Positions 1 to 12,641 of a stretch of 64,000 nucleotides of DNA are shown one piece after another. The stretch's first letter is position 1. The number at the start of each line of letters is the position of its first letter. The notes beneath the pieces were generated by a model that did not search any database, was not told the DNA's origin, and was given only the letters and a program-made list of their open reading frames with translations. This DNA is from Hafnia alvei (GTDB lineage Bacteria > Pseudomonadota > Gammaproteobacteria > Enterobacterales > Enterobacteriaceae), in contig NZ_FMIQ01000046.1 of the NCBI RefSeq assembly GCF_900095695.1, forward strand, positions 1 through 64,000, read 5' to 3'. The translations under genes were made by a program, and so were the position numbers.

Positions 1-68
1 GCGGAAAAACGCCCTATGAATAGGGCGATATTCGAGGCAGTTTAAATGGATAGTGCAAATTTTTCCGC
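1..68. repeat. Palindromic intergenic element at window edge
   Basis: The ends at 1-9 (GCGGAAAAA) and 60-68 (TTTTTCCGC) are exact inverted repeats. Inside is a second hairpin, CGCCCTAT/ATAGGGCG, at about 10-28. The nested structure looks like an intergenic repeat or the terminator of a gene to the left. No ORF is associated with it. Confidence 0.5.
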
Positions 69-400
69 CCTCATTTGTCATCCGGCAGTGCAATCCCTCG
101 GGTTCCCAATAAAAACAGCAGCGTCATTAGTGCTATTGCTAGCAGACCAGCTTGGCTGACGCGGGCTCGAGATCGTTGGTAAGCCTCGGTGATAGCTAGG
201 AGGTCTTATTTGGCTTATGCCACTGACTTTGGGAGGGGAAATTGGATGAGTTATCATCGGTTTTAACAAATTTCACCGCCTATCGTTGGTTTATAGGTTT
301 TTTTTACCAATGAAATTTTTATCTAATTGTAATTTAAAGATTAAATGAATTTAGTCATACCTTTTACCCTAAACAAATGTGACTTAGGCTCTGAGATCGT
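69..400. other. Non-coding stretch upstream of pyrG
   Basis: No convincing gene is seen here. One 63-codon ORF on the minus strand (78-269) has no family resemblance and a low-complexity composition. In E. coli mazG precedes pyrG; I do not recognise a mazG 3' end here. From about 290 the DNA becomes AT-rich, as expected near a promoter. Confidence 0.4.
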
Positions 401-3508
<3,108 letters not shown>

Positions 3509-3550
3509 TTCGTTACTGAGCACGTTTTTTTAATTAAAAACGGCTTCATT

Positions 3551-3580
3551 AAAAAACCCGCTCATGAGCGGGTTTTTTTA
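3551..3580 (+). terminator. Terminator after eno
   Basis: A perfect stem AAACCCGCTC/GAGCGGGTTT is followed by a run of seven T. The flanking A and T runs make it usable in both directions, between eno and the convergent gene at 3622-3849. Confidence 0.9.
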
Positions 3581-3621
3581 TTCGGTATTCTGTATTTAGA
3601 AGAAAACGGCACCATAACCTA

Positions 3622-3849
3622 TCAGGTTGTTGTTTCATCTTCATACGAACGCAGGATTTTATAAAGCTCGTCTTTCAATCTGAGCTTTTCTCGCTTCAAT
3701 CCTGCAATTTGCTCATCAAACGGGGCTCCTGGCCGGCTTTCAGCCCTTCGGATCGTATGATCCAACTGGTTGTGCTCATGAAAGAGCGTGGCAAAACGGA
3801 CGTCTTCTGTTTTCAGTCTTGAGATAAGATCTCGATACTCTGGGAACAT
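3622..3849 (-). CDS. YdcH-like DUF465 small coiled-coil protein
   Basis: This 75-residue protein begins MFPEYRDLISRLK and resembles E. coli YdcH (DUF465 family), which has no well-established function. The sequence is almost entirely charged helix with heptad-like spacing, consistent with a short coiled coil. A GTG six bases upstream is in frame, but it lies inside the ribosome site (AGGAG); the ATG at 3849 has ideal spacing, so I chose it. It is convergent with eno and shares the bidirectional terminator. Confidence 0.8.
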   Translation of the reverse strand: MFPEYRDLISRLKTEDVRFATLFHEHNQLDHTIRRAESRPGAPFDEQIAGLKREKLRLKDELYKILRSYEDETTT

Positions 3850-4083
3850 ATGCACTCCTTTTTGTCAAAACCTAGAAGTACTATGCCACAAAAAATCTGC
3901 TTATTTTGTAATCGATATCTCAACGTGTTCGATAAAGCGTAAAGTTATGTCTTTCTCCCCGCCGCTTCTCCTCCCTATCATGCTATCTGATTTCGTATAA
4001 AACATAGCCTTTGCGTGTGTTTATAAGATCTCCCACTGGAATACTGAACTCCTGCAACAACAGATGCTTAATTGTGGTGCTAG

Positions 4084-4163
4084 ATTGAATTTTTATGCTG
4101 ATAATGAAATTTTATTCGCAATGGTATTGAGTTGGTATGCTTTGTTGTGTATTTTTATGCATT
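4084..4163 (+). promoter_or_regulatory. Possible ArgR operator cluster and promoter for the ABC transporter
   Basis: Three sequences resemble the ArgR half-site consensus TGAAT-W4-ATTCA: 4086-4099 (TGAATTTTTATGCT), 4105-4118 (TGAAATTTTATTCG) and 4148-4161 (TGTATTTTTATGCA), each 12 of 14 matches. A plausible promoter, TTGAGT (4127-4132) and TATTTT (4150-4155) with a 17-base spacer, overlaps the third. The first two are 19 bases centre to centre, where 20-21 is usual. The region is AT-rich, so chance matches cannot be excluded. Confidence 0.4.
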
Positions 4164-4203
4164 AAAACTGCATAAATAAAACATCTAACGTCAGGGGAAA
4201 GAC

Positions 4204-4971
4204 ATGTTGAAGAAAATGGTATTAGCAGGCTGCTTTATGGCTGCCATGATGGGGAGCACCTTCGCTGCACAACAAACTTACGTCGTGGGCTCTGGCGGCA
4301 CTTATCGCCCATTTGAGTTTGAAAATAGCCAGAAGCAGCTGGAAGGTTTTGATATCGATATTATTAAAGCGATCGCTAAGGCTGAAGGGTTTGATATCAA
4401 ACTGGTTAATACGCCGTGGGAAGGCATTTTCGCCACGCTGAACTCAGGCGATCGCGACATCATTATTTCTGGTATCACCATTACCGACAAACGCCAGCAG
4501 ATGGTGGACTTCTCCGCGCCATACTTCCCAGCCGAACAGTCTATCGTGGTGCCGAATGGTTCAAAAGTAGACTCGGTTAATGCGTTAAAAGGGCAGAAGG
4601 TTGGGGTGGTGAATTCAAGCACCGGCGACATTGTGGTGTCTGAGGTATTAGGCAAAAACAGTACTGATATTAAACGCTTCGATAATACACCGCTGATGCT
4701 GCAAGAGCTGTATGAGGATGGTTTGGGCGCGGCGGTTGGTGACGTGGGCGTGGTGAAGTACTACATCAAAAATCATCCAGAGAAAGAATTCAAGCTGGTT
4801 CCCGATAGCAAATTTGAACGCCAGTATTTTGGTATCGCCGTGGCAAAAGGAAACCAAGAATTACTCGGAAAAATTAATGCCGGCCTGAAGAAAATTGTGG
4901 CCGACGGGACCTATGCCAAGATTTATACCCAATGGTTTGATACGAACGTTCCAACGCTGCCTGAAAAGTAA
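4204..4971 (+). CDS. Polar/basic amino-acid ABC transporter, periplasmic binding protein
   Basis: This is the solute-binding protein (SBP_bac_3 family) of an amino-acid uptake system. Residues 1-21 form a signal peptide ending STFA. The mature protein starts near AAQQTYVVGSGG and carries the family motifs FEF..GFDIDI (about 37-55) and SGITITDKRQQMVDFS (about 95-110), whose Arg binds the substrate carboxylate in LAO/HisJ/GlnH proteins. An Asp in AVGDVGVV (about 180) is where the alpha-amino-group ligand usually lies. The substrate cannot be fixed; the ArgR-box-like sites upstream and the KRQQ motif favour a basic amino acid, while the hut neighbours would favour histidine. Permease and ATPase follow. 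Confidence 0.85.
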   Translation: MLKKMVLAGCFMAAMMGSTFAAQQTYVVGSGGTYRPFEFENSQKQLEGFDIDIIKAIAKAEGFDIKLVNTPWEGIFATLNSGDRDIIISGITITDKRQQMVDFSAPYFPAEQSIVVPNGSKVDSVNALKGQKVGVVNSSTGDIVVSEVLGKNSTDIKRFDNTPLMLQELYEDGLGAAVGDVGVVKYYIKNHPEKEFKLVPDSKFERQYFGIAVAKGNQELLGKINAGLKKIVADGTYAKIYTQWFDTNVPTLPEK

Positions 4972-5066
4972 AGGCTGTGAGTTGCGCTCATGGACTGGGC
5001 GCAACCGGTATAGCTGTTATAACTTGCTGTCATAAATAGAAAAAATGTAATAAACAGGAAAGTTGT

Positions 5067-5831
5067 ATGACCGGATTCCGTTGGGAAATCATTCAGGAAT
5101 ATGCACCGCTGTTTGCTGAAGGCGCGTGGATGACCATTAAATGCACCATTATCTGTGTAATTTTAGGCACGCTTTGGGGGTTAACCTTAGGCTTAGGAAG
5201 AATGGCTAAGGCGGAAAACGGCCCATGGCGCTTCGTGCTGCGTTATTTTGTGCAATGGCCTGTACGTGTTTACGTGAGTGCTTTCCGTGGCACACCGCTG
5301 TTTGTACAGATTATGGTGGTGCATTTTGCCCTCGTTCCTCTGCTGATAAACCCACGCGACGGTGTTTTGGTGACGAGCGGACTGATGTCCGTGGATTTTG
5401 CCCGCATGCTGCGTTCAGACTATGGCGCGTTCCTCTCTTGTATCGTGGCGATTACGCTTAATGCTGGCGCTTATGTGTCGGAGATCTTCCGTGCAGGCAT
5501 TCAATCTATCGATCACGGACAAATGGAGGCCTCACGTGCGCTTGGTATGAGCTGGGGTAAAACCATGCGCAAAGTGATTTTGCCGCAGGCGTTTCGCCGG
5601 ATCCTTCCGCCGCTGGGGAATAACGCGATTGCTATCGTTAAAGATTCTTCACTGGCCTCCGCCATTGGCTTGGCCGATCTTGCGTATGCGGCGCGTACCG
5701 TATCTGGCGCATATGCGACTTATTGGGAACCCTACCTAACGATTTCAGTGATTTACTGGATGCTTACGTTCATTCTGTCGCTGCTGGTGCAACATATGGA
5801 AAAGAGGTTGAGCAAAAGTGATTCACGTTGA
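5067..5831 (+). CDS. Amino-acid ABC transporter permease
   Basis: This 254-residue inner-membrane permease is of the His/Glu/Gln/Arg family. Several hydrophobic segments are clear, at about 18-45, 95-115 and 215-240. The EAA loop that contacts the ATPase is [22 protein letters not shown] (about 155-175). Only one permease gene is present, so the channel is probably a homodimer. It lies 95 bases after the binding-protein gene, and its end overlaps the ATPase gene by 14 bases, indicating one operon. Confidence 0.9.
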   Translation: MTGFRWEIIQEYAPLFAEGAWMTIKCTIICVILGTLWGLTLGLGRMAKAENGPWRFVLRYFVQWPVRVYVSAFRGTPLFVQIMVVHFALVPLLINPRDGVLVTSGLMSVDFARMLRSDYGAFLSCIVAITLNAGAYVSEIFRAGIQSIDHGQMEASRALGMSWGKTMRKVILPQAFRRILPPLGNNAIAIVKDSSLASAIGLADLAYAARTVSGAYATYWEPYLTISVIYWMLTFILSLLVQHMEKRLSKSDSR

Positions 5832-6540
5832 TAATTTGCAGAAGCAATTTGGTGAAACGCACGTGCTGCGTGGGATCTCTTGCGATATCAAACCGCAGGA
5901 AGTGGTTTGCATTATTGGCCCGTCTGGATCGGGGAAAAGCACATTTTTGCGCTGCCTCAATGCCCTAGAAAAACCCGATGGCGGCGAAGTGTCGGTTAAT
6001 GGTTTTGACGTTCATAACCCCAAAACTAATTTAAATAAAATGCGCGAAAGCGTTGGCATGGTGTTTCAGCGTTTTAATCTGTTCCCGCATATGACGGTGT
6101 TAGACAATCTGATTATGGCGCCGATGTCGGTGAAAGGGATGTCGCGTGCCGATGCGCTCAAGCGCGCTGAGCTTTTGCTGGATAAGGTCGGCCTACTCGA
6201 CAAAATCGATGCATGGCCTGCTAGCTTGTCTGGTGGGCAGCAACAGCGAGTGGCAATTGCACGTTCTATGGCGATGGAACCCTCGATTATTCTGTTTGAT
6301 GAGCCTACCTCTGCGCTTGATCCTGAGTTAGTTGGCGAAGTGCTGGAAGTGATGAAGAAGCTGGCTCTAGAAGGAATGACGATGGTGATCGTGACTCACG
6401 AAATGGGCTTTGCCCGTGAAGTCGCCGACCGCGTGGTGTTTATCGACCAAGGCATCATTCAGGAAGAGGGCACGCCGGAGCAGATTTTCACCGCGCCACA
6501 GAATCCACGTACGGCAGCGTTTTTGAGTAAGGTTCTCTAG
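5818..6540 (+). CDS. Amino-acid ABC transporter ATP-binding protein
   Basis: This ATPase of the GlnQ/HisP type has 240 residues. Walker A is GPSGSGKST (about 34-42), the Q-loop is [11 protein letters not shown], the signature is LSGGQQQR (about 138-145), Walker B is [13 protein letters not shown] (about 157-169), and the switch His is in THEMGFA. The start is GTG at 5818, preceded by GAGG. It overlaps the permease gene by 14 bases, implying translational coupling. It completes the transporter started at 4204. Confidence 0.92.
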   Translation: MIHVDNLQKQFGETHVLRGISCDIKPQEVVCIIGPSGSGKSTFLRCLNALEKPDGGEVSVNGFDVHNPKTNLNKMRESVGMVFQRFNLFPHMTVLDNLIMAPMSVKGMSRADALKRAELLLDKVGLLDKIDAWPASLSGGQQQRVAIARSMAMEPSIILFDEPTSALDPELVGEVLEVMKKLALEGMTMVIVTHEMGFAREVADRVVFIDQGIIQEEGTPEQIFTAPQNPRTAAFLSKVL

Positions 6541-6653
6541 ACAGACCCCACCCTAACCCTCCCCTTGGCAGGGGAGGGAACCGTTCGACGTAGATTGTGA
6601 GAATTCTCGATCAACTCCCCCCTGTCAAGGGGGCGGCTGGGAGGGGGTATTCG
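6541..6653. repeat. MITE-like GC-rich inverted repeat
   Basis: Two G/C-block hairpins (about 6557-6578, CCCTCCCC/GGGGAGGG; about 6614-6634, CCCCC/GGGGG) are themselves imperfect inverted copies of each other. They give a roughly 110-bp element with related ends (CCACCCTAACCC on the left, GGCTGGGAGGGGG on the right). It fills the gap between two convergent transcription units and may end both. It encodes nothing. Confidence 0.55.
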
Positions 6654-6658
6654 CTGAG

Positions 6659-8092
6659 CTACACATCCGCCTCAGTTTCTGCATTAAAATCATTCACAGA
6701 TTGGCCTTTCGGTTTTCTCACCCAAATCCACCATGCCAAAGTCAGTAGTGCCATCCACACCACACCCACGGCGAGAGCGACTCGGCTGTCTTCAAAATAA
6801 CCCAGCAGGGCAATAACGAAGGCCATGAAGATGATGGTTAACGCTGGCGCTAACGGCCAGAACGGTACTGGGAATTTCAGCGTAGCGACTTCTTCCTTGC
6901 TCATCTGGCGGCGCATAGCAACCTGAGAAAGCAGGATCATCAGCCATACCCACACGGTGGCAAAGGTAGCGATAGAGGCAATAATCAAGAACACTTTTTC
7001 TGGGATCAGATAGTTCAATACCACACCGGTGAGCAGCGCAATCGCCATCACTAGAACGGTCATCCATGGCACACCGCCCGCGGTTAATTTGGTAAAGCAC
7101 TGAGGTGCTTGTCCATCTTTTGCCATGCCGTACATCATTCGGCCGGCGCCAAAAATATCGCTGTTGATGGCTGATATTGCCGCGGTGATCACTACCACGT
7201 TGAGGACGTGAGCGGCAGAACTGATCCCCAGACTTTTAAAGATTTCAACGAACGGACTGCCGTGCTGGCCAATGCTATTCCACGGGTAAATCGCCATCAA
7301 TACCATCAGCGTGAGGACATAAAACAGCAGAATACGTACTGGTACCGTGTTGATGGCCTTCGGGATCACCCTCGCCGGATCGCGGGCTTCGCTCGCCGTT
7401 ACGCCGATAATTTCTATCCCACCAAAGGCAAACATAACCACGGCCAGTGAGGCGATAACGCCGGTGAGGCCGTTGGGCATAAATCCGCCGTGTTGCCACA
7501 GATTACTAAAGCCCGTTGCCTGTTCATGCTGGCCGAATCCAAACATCATAATGGCACCGCCGCCAACGATCATGGCGATAATCGCCACTACTTTAATCAG
7601 CGAGAGCCAAAACTCCATTTCGCCAAATACTTTAACGCTGCACAGGTTTAGCGCGCCGATAAAGCACACGATGCTGAGCACCCAAATCCATTGTGAAACA
7701 TCGGGGAACCAGAGCCCCATGTAGATGCCGAAGGCCGTGACGTCTGCCATGCCGACAATTACCATTTCAAAGGTATATGTCCAACCGGTGATGAAACCGG
7801 CTAAGGGGCCAAGATAGCGGCTGGCATAGTGACCGAAAGAGCCGGATACCGGCTGATGCACCGCCATTTCACCCAGCGCGCGCATCACCATGAAAACGGC
7901 AAGCCCGCCCACGAGGTAGGCTAATAAAACCGCGGGGCCGGCGAGTTGTATTGCACCCGCAGAACCGTAAAACAAACCGGTGCCGATAGCCGAGCCTAAG
8001 GCCAGAAAACGAATGTGGCGTGCGTTCAGACCACGTTTGAGGTGCGAAGTGTTGTGAGGTTGCAGGGGCGATGTTTCATTATTATTTTGCAT
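6659..8092 (-). CDS. hutT: APC-family amino-acid permease, probable histidine permease (HutT/ProY-like)
   Basis: This 477-residue transporter of the amino acid-polyamine-organocation superfamily has about 12 membrane segments. The signature [27 protein letters not shown] (about 18-44) is that of the AAT subfamily, which includes proline, histidine and aromatic permeases. It resembles ProY and HutT. Its place directly downstream of hutU-hutH on the same strand makes histidine the likeliest substrate, but this is inferred from context; proline is an alternative. Start at ATG 8092, about 100 bases after the hutH stop. Confidence 0.75.
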   Translation of the reverse strand: MQNNNETSPLQPHNTSHLKRGLNARHIRFLALGSAIGTGLFYGSAGAIQLAGPAVLLAYLVGGLAVFMVMRALGEMAVHQPVSGSFGHYASRYLGPLAGFITGWTYTFEMVIVGMADVTAFGIYMGLWFPDVSQWIWVLSIVCFIGALNLCSVKVFGEMEFWLSLIKVVAIIAMIVGGGAIMMFGFGQHEQATGFSNLWQHGGFMPNGLTGVIASLAVVMFAFGGIEIIGVTASEARDPARVIPKAINTVPVRILLFYVLTLMVLMAIYPWNSIGQHGSPFVEIFKSLGISSAAHVLNVVVITAAISAINSDIFGAGRMMYGMAKDGQAPQCFTKLTAGGVPWMTVLVMAIALLTGVVLNYLIPEKVFLIIASIATFATVWVWLMILLSQVAMRRQMSKEEVATLKFPVPFWPLAPALTIIFMAFVIALLGYFEDSRVALAVGVVWMALLTLAWWIWVRKPKGQSVNDFNAETEADV

Positions 8093-8132
8093 GTTTTATC
8101 CCGTCATATTGGTCGGCAGGTACAGATTACCG

Positions 8133-8161
8133 ACGCAGGGTATAGAATATATACCCTGCGT
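8133..8161 (-). other. Perfect stem-loop between hutH and the permease gene
   Basis: ACGCAGGGTATA (8133-8144) and its exact complement (8150-8161) form a 12-bp stem with a 5-base loop. There is no T run on the minus strand after it, so it is more likely an mRNA-processing or stability hairpin, or a protein-binding palindrome, than an intrinsic terminator. Confidence 0.55.
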
Positions 8162-8193
8162 GCTCTTACTTTTTGCAGATAATGAGAGAGGAC

Positions 8194-9729
8194 TTAGGCT
8201 TGGCTAGGCAGCAGCGCGGTAGGAATAAGCGCTTTGAGCTGGCCGGAACCTAGTAGCTGGCTGGCGGCTTCAATGTCGGGGGCGAAGAAACGATCCTTGT
8301 CGTAATAAGCCACGCTTTCGCGTAACAGCTGACGTGCTTGTTCCAACCGTGGGCTGGTTTTTAAGCCGTCGCGGAAATCTAACCCTTGGCAAGCTGAAAG
8401 CCATTCAATCGCCAGAATTCCACGCACGTTTTCTGCCATTTCCCAGAGTCGGCGGCCCGCAGCTGGCGCCATCGAAACGTGATCTTCCTGATTAGCGGAA
8501 GTCGGTAAACTATCGACGCTAGAAGGATGCGCGAGGGCCTTGTTTTCACTGGCCAGCGCGGCCGCAGTGACCTGAGCAATCATAAAGCCGGAGTTAACGC
8601 CGCCGTTGTTAACCAAGAATGGCGGCAGCTGTGACATATGCTTATCCATCATCAGCGAAGTTCGGCGTTCAGACAGCGCACCGATTTCAGCCAACGCCAG
8701 CGCCAGATTATCTGCCGCCATTGCCACCGGCTCTGCGTGGAAGTTGCCGCCAGAAACCACGTCATTTTGTTCGGCAAAGACCAACGGATTATCGGAAACT
8801 GCGTTAGCCTCAATCTCAAGCACGGCAGCGGCCTGACGGATTTGTGTCAGACAAGCCCCCATCACCTGTGGCTGGCAGCGTAGGGAGTAAGGATCTTGAA
8901 CTTTTCCGCAGTTATGATGGGAATCAGAAATTTCACTGCGTTCACCGAGCAGATGGCGGTAGGCTGCGGCGCTGTCGATTTGGCCAATCTGTCCACGTAC
9001 GTCGTGAATACGGGCGTCAAACGGGCTACGTGAGCCCAGCACGGCCTCAACGGTTAAACCGCCACACACTAACGCAGATGCATACATATCCTCTGCGTCG
9101 AAAAGGCCACGTAGCGCATAAGCGGTCGAAACCTGGGTGCCATTAAGTAACGCTAACCCTTCTTTGGCCGCCAGTTGAATAGGTTTCAAACCGGCTTTCT
9201 CTAGCGCCTGCGTGGCGGGTAGCCATTCGCCTTGATAGCGTGCCTGACCTTCACCCAGCAGCACCAGACTCATGTGTGCCAGCGGGGCTAAATCTCCAGA
9301 AGCGCCGACGGAGCCTTTTATTGGAATATGCGGATACACTTCGGCATTCACCAAGGCAATCAAAGCGTCCAGCACTTCTTCGCGAATTCCCGAGAAGCCA
9401 CGCGCTAGGCTATTGATTTTCATCACCATGATTAAACGCACGATCGCGTCATCGTTAGCGCTGCCTACACCTGCCGCATGTGAAAGCACGATGGAGCGCT
9501 GAAGGTTTTCTAAATCGCAGGTTTCAATACGTGTTGAAGCCAGTAGGCCAAAACCGGTGTTGATGCCGTAGGCGGTACGACCTTCGGCCACGATACGTTC
9601 GACGCAGGCCACGCTTTGACGAATTGGCTCACGCGCGCTGCTGTGCAATTGAATATGCACCGGATGATGGTAGATCTCACGCAGCTGGCTAAGGGTAATT
9701 TTTCCTGGCTGAAGCATTAATTCGAACAT
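8194..9729 (-). CDS. hutH: Histidine ammonia-lyase
   Basis: This enzyme deaminates histidine to trans-urocanate, the first step of histidine catabolism. It has 511 residues when started at ATG 9729, which overlaps the hutU stop by one base (TAATG) and has GGGGA upstream; a longer reading (to 9789) would run into hutU. The Ala-Ser-Gly triad that cyclises to the MIO electrophile is at about 143-145 in [13 protein letters not shown]. The Tyr motif NTGFG (57-61) and the C-terminal [22 protein letters not shown] region are typical. It is in an operon with hutU and the permease gene. Confidence 0.97.
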   Translation of the reverse strand: MFELMLQPGKITLSQLREIYHHPVHIQLHSSAREPIRQSVACVERIVAEGRTAYGINTGFGLLASTRIETCDLENLQRSIVLSHAAGVGSANDDAIVRLIMVMKINSLARGFSGIREEVLDALIALVNAEVYPHIPIKGSVGASGDLAPLAHMSLVLLGEGQARYQGEWLPATQALEKAGLKPIQLAAKEGLALLNGTQVSTAYALRGLFDAEDMYASALVCGGLTVEAVLGSRSPFDARIHDVRGQIGQIDSAAAYRHLLGERSEISDSHHNCGKVQDPYSLRCQPQVMGACLTQIRQAAAVLEIEANAVSDNPLVFAEQNDVVSGGNFHAEPVAMAADNLALALAEIGALSERRTSLMMDKHMSQLPPFLVNNGGVNSGFMIAQVTAAALASENKALAHPSSVDSLPTSANQEDHVSMAPAAGRRLWEMAENVRGILAIEWLSACQGLDFRDGLKTSPRLEQARQLLRESVAYYDKDRFFAPDIEAASQLLGSGQLKALIPTALLPSQA

Positions 9730-11417
9730 TATTTTTTCCCCTGAGCGGAGGTAATCATTGGCAGGTTTAATCCCTGCTCGTGTGCGCATTCAATGGCAAT
9801 CTCATAGCCAGCATCCGCATGACGCATCACGCCGGTTGCGGGGTCGTTGTGCAATACGCGGGCGATGCGTTCAGCGGCTTCGTCGGTGCCATCACACACG
9901 ATAACCATGCCGGAATGCTGAGAAAAGCCCATCCCAACGCCGCCGCCGTGATGCAGTGAAACCCATGTTGCTCCGCTGGCGGTGTTTAATAATGCGTTCA
10001 GCAGTGGCCAGTCGGATACGGCGTCAGAACCATCTTGCATGGATTCTGTTTCGCGGTTTGGACTGGCAACCGAGCCTGAATCTAAGTGGTCGCGACCTAT
10101 CACGATAGGGGCAGAAAGCGCGCCGCTGCGTACCATTTCATTGAAAGCTAAACCTAACTTAGCGCGCTGGCCTAGGCCAACCCAGCAAATACGCGCTGGC
10201 AACCCTTGGAAGTGGATGCGCTCACGCGCCATATCCAGCCAGTGGTGCAGGTGTTCATCGTCAGGAATAAGTTCTTTGACCATGGCATCGGTTTTGTAGA
10301 TATCTTCAGGATCACCTGACAATGCCGCCCAGCGGAACGGACCTACGCCGCGACAGAACAGCGGACGAATATACGCGGGGACAAAACCAGGGAAATCGAA
10401 AGCGTTAGCCACGCCCATCTCTTTGGCCATCTGGCGGATGTTGTTGCCATAGTCAAAGGTAGGGATACCCATCTTTTGGAAAGCCAGCATGGCTTCAACG
10501 TGCTCAGCCATGGACTCTTTAGCAGCGTTCACCACGAATGCAGGCTCGGCCTGCGCTCGCTCGCGATACGCTTCCCATGTCCAGCCTTTCGGTAAATAGC
10601 CATTGAGCGGGTCGTGCGCGCTGGTTTGGTCGGTTACCATGTCTGGGCGTACGCCGCGACGGACTAATTCAGGCAGAATTTCTGCCGCATTGCCGCACAG
10701 GGCAATAGAGATAGCTTTACCCTCATTGGTATAACGTTTGATGCGTGCCAGCGCGTCGTCCAGATCGGTCGCCTGTTCGTCGACGTAGCCCGTTTTTAGA
10801 CGAAAATCGATACGGCTTTGCTGGCATTCGATGTTCAATGACGTTAACCCTGCCATGGTTGCGGCTAACGGCTGAGCGCCACCCATGCCGCCCAAGCCTG
10901 CGGTCAGAACCCAACGACCGGTTAGATCGCCGTTGTAATGCTGGCGGCCTGCTTCCACAAACGTTTCATAGGTGCCCTGAACGATGCCTTGGCTACCGAT
11001 GTAAATCCAGCTGCCAGCGGTCATTTGGCCGTACATCGCCAAGCCTTTGGCATCGAGTTCATTGAAGTGTTCCCACGTTGCCCAGTGAGGTACCAGATTG
11101 GAGTTAGCAATCAATACGCGCGGTGCATTGCTGTGGGTTTTGAATACGCCAACGGGTTTACCCGATTGCACCAGCAGGGTTTCGTCGTCGTTTAATTTTT
11201 TTAGTGTTTCAACGATTTTATCGTAGCACTCCCAGTTGCGTGCAGCGCGCCCGATGCCGCCATAAACCACTAATTCATGAGGGTTTTCTGCAACTTCGGG
11301 ATCAAGATTATTCATCAGCATGCGCAATGGCGCTTCGGTCTGCCAGCTTTTGGCATTGAGTTGAGTACCACGCGGGGCGCGGATGTCGATTTCACGCAGT
11401 CGGTTTGGAAGAGCCAC
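9729..11417 (-). CDS. hutU: Urocanate hydratase
   Basis: Urocanase hydrates urocanate to imidazolonepropionate, the second step of the Hut pathway, using tightly bound NAD. The protein has 562 residues, close to the family's usual 555-560. The NAD-binding motif is [12 protein letters not shown] (about 174-185). The active-site region around [16 protein letters not shown] is present. The start is GTG at 11417 with AAGGA upstream. It is first in the operon and translationally coupled to hutH. No hutI, hutG or hutC lies in this window, so completion of the pathway depends on genes elsewhere. Confidence 0.97.
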   Translation of the reverse strand: MALPNRLREIDIRAPRGTQLNAKSWQTEAPLRMLMNNLDPEVAENPHELVVYGGIGRAARNWECYDKIVETLKKLNDDETLLVQSGKPVGVFKTHSNAPRVLIANSNLVPHWATWEHFNELDAKGLAMYGQMTAGSWIYIGSQGIVQGTYETFVEAGRQHYNGDLTGRWVLTAGLGGMGGAQPLAATMAGLTSLNIECQQSRIDFRLKTGYVDEQATDLDDALARIKRYTNEGKAISIALCGNAAEILPELVRRGVRPDMVTDQTSAHDPLNGYLPKGWTWEAYRERAQAEPAFVVNAAKESMAEHVEAMLAFQKMGIPTFDYGNNIRQMAKEMGVANAFDFPGFVPAYIRPLFCRGVGPFRWAALSGDPEDIYKTDAMVKELIPDDEHLHHWLDMARERIHFQGLPARICWVGLGQRAKLGLAFNEMVRSGALSAPIVIGRDHLDSGSVASPNRETESMQDGSDAVSDWPLLNALLNTASGATWVSLHHGGGVGMGFSQHSGMVIVCDGTDEAAERIARVLHNDPATGVMRHADAGYEIAIECAHEQGLNLPMITSAQGKK

Positions 11418-11501
11418 TTTTATTTTTCCTTTCGCGTTATCAGTTCAGATATCAGGATTTACTAGTTAACTAGTGTTTAACAAAAGCCGTTATTGATTAA
11501 C

Positions 11502-11525
11502 ATATACTTGTATAGACAAGTATAT
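11502..11525 (-). promoter_or_regulatory. HutC-like operator upstream of hutU
   Basis: ATATACTTGT (11502-11511) and ACAAGTATAT (11516-11525) are exact inverted repeats around 4 bases, about 85 bases before the hutU start. GntR/HutC-type repressors bind palindromes of the CTTGTATA..ACAAG kind, so this is the likely site for induction by urocanate. The assignment rests on similarity and position. Confidence 0.65.
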
Positions 11526-11700
11526 GCAAATAGATTTTATGCGAGTGATTTAAAGGAATAAGGACGTGGAGAAGAAAAGTATTTATAGATAAAACAATGA
11601 ATTAATTTCTTAATTGTGAAGGGTTTTAGCCGATAGTCGCAGGGGCGGTTGTATAAAAATTGGGAAGGGGATCACAGGTGGGGAGTGAATCAATGAAAAG
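11526..11700. other. Intergenic stretch between hutU and the 11760 cassette
   Basis: No gene is seen. The left part is the hut control region; the remainder is AT-rich with no recognisable motif until the terminator hairpin at 11708-11746. Confidence 0.5.
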
Positions 11701-11707
11701 ACAAAAG

Positions 11708-11746
11708 ATAAAGGCGACGAAAAACACACTGAATTTCGCCGCCTTT
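11708..11746 (-). terminator. Terminator of the three-gene cassette
   Basis: AAAGGCG.CGAAA and TTTCG.CGCCTTT form a long, nearly perfect stem with one mismatch. It lies about 15-50 bases past the stop of the minus-strand gene at 11760 and is followed by ATCTTTT. Confidence 0.6.
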
Positions 11747-11759
11747 ATATCAGGTGAAA

Positions 11760-12215
11760 CTAAGGGCGCTGTGTTTGGAGTTTATGCAAAATCGCGTCAA
11801 TAGCTGAATTGACGCTAATATCATCCTCGTCGAGGCTCGCCGCCGTTTTGAGTTTCAACTGCTGCAGTTCAGGGGCGATGGCTTTGGCCAGTTGTAGGTC
11901 GGCTGTATCGACTAATTCACTGATGACCCAATATTTCCAAATCGAGTCTTGAGTTTCAAGCACATCAAGTACTGGCTGTTTTAGCGGGGCACCAATTTGG
12001 GCTAAAAACGGTGTTAACTCCTGCGCTACCGGCCAGTTAAGATCCTGCAGCCAATAGATGAGCACCGGCAGAATAGTCGCAACTCCTGGATAGCCGTAGT
12101 CCACCGCTTTTTTGGCGGTTTCTACGTCCATTTTATCCTGTGGGATAAGTGCATAGAGTTCAGAAGAAATCGTTGTGAAATCAAATGAACCGCACATTTG
12201 TTTAATGAGATCCAT
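11760..12215 (-). CDS. DUF5071-like protein (HEAT-like), last gene of cassette
   Basis: This 151-residue soluble, acidic helical protein contains ALIPQDKMDVETAKKAVDYGYPGVATILPVLIYWLQDLNWPVA. That pattern is typical of DUF5071, where a helical repeat is built around YWLQDLNWPVA. The function of the family is unknown to me. Small DUF5071 proteins often sit singly or beside toxin-like genes, so an immunity role is possible here but is inference. Start ATG 12215 has AGGGGAAG upstream. It is 10 bases after the 114-codon gene, so co-transcribed. Confidence 0.7.
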   Translation of the reverse strand: MDLIKQMCGSFDFTTISSELYALIPQDKMDVETAKKAVDYGYPGVATILPVLIYWLQDLNWPVAQELTPFLAQIGAPLKQPVLDVLETQDSIWKYWVISELVDTADLQLAKAIAPELQQLKLKTAASLDEDDISVNSAIDAILHKLQTQRP

Positions 12216-12225
12216 AAATCTTCCC

Positions 12226-12570
12226 CTAGTTAACTTGGCCTGTACGTGCCGTGTTGACGTCCGTAGTGTAGGGGCCGATGAGAGGATTCGTCCATGTATT
12301 ATCGGCGAGCAGAGCCTCTCGAGTTGCGGCCCAATCTAGCAAATCCTGTCCTACATTGGGATTTGGCAAAATTGAATAATGCTGTGGGTTTCCTGGGGTA
12401 GGCGTATTAATAATTTGGGTCACCTGAGTTAAGTCTGAGTCAATAACCTGCGCCCTTACTGCTGGCGCCGCATTTGCCATGGAGAGCCCCGCGCCGGGCC
12501 CTACGGTATCGGCAATACGCGGTGTGAAATTAGCTGGGGTTCTATTCCCAAGTCGATAGTAATTAGGCAT
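12226..12570 (-). CDS. Hypothetical protein, middle gene of cassette
   Basis: This 114-residue protein is rich in Pro, Asn and Thr and has no membrane segment or signal peptide. I do not recognise the family. The middle contains NTPTPGNPQHYSILPNPNVGQDLLDWAATREALL, followed by an Asn/Thr-rich tail. The low-complexity N-terminus suggests an extended or structural protein. ATG 12570 has a good AGGAAA ribosome site. It is 71 bases downstream of the 308-codon gene and 10 bases upstream of the DUF5071 gene. Confidence 0.6.
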   Translation of the reverse strand: MPNYYRLGNRTPANFTPRIADTVGPGAGLSMANAAPAVRAQVIDSDLTQVTQIINTPTPGNPQHYSILPNPNVGQDLLDWAATREALLADNTWTNPLIGPYTTDVNTARTGQVN

Positions 12571-12641
12571 AGCGGTTTTCCTATGATATTTAATTGCTGT
12601 GGGTATGAATTTGATCTGAAGTGAATATATTTGTGTTTTAA

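Noticed and set aside
78..269. 63-codon minus-strand ORF upstream of pyrG
   Set aside because: No ribosome site, no family resemblance, Ser/Pro-rich random-looking sequence; probably non-coding.
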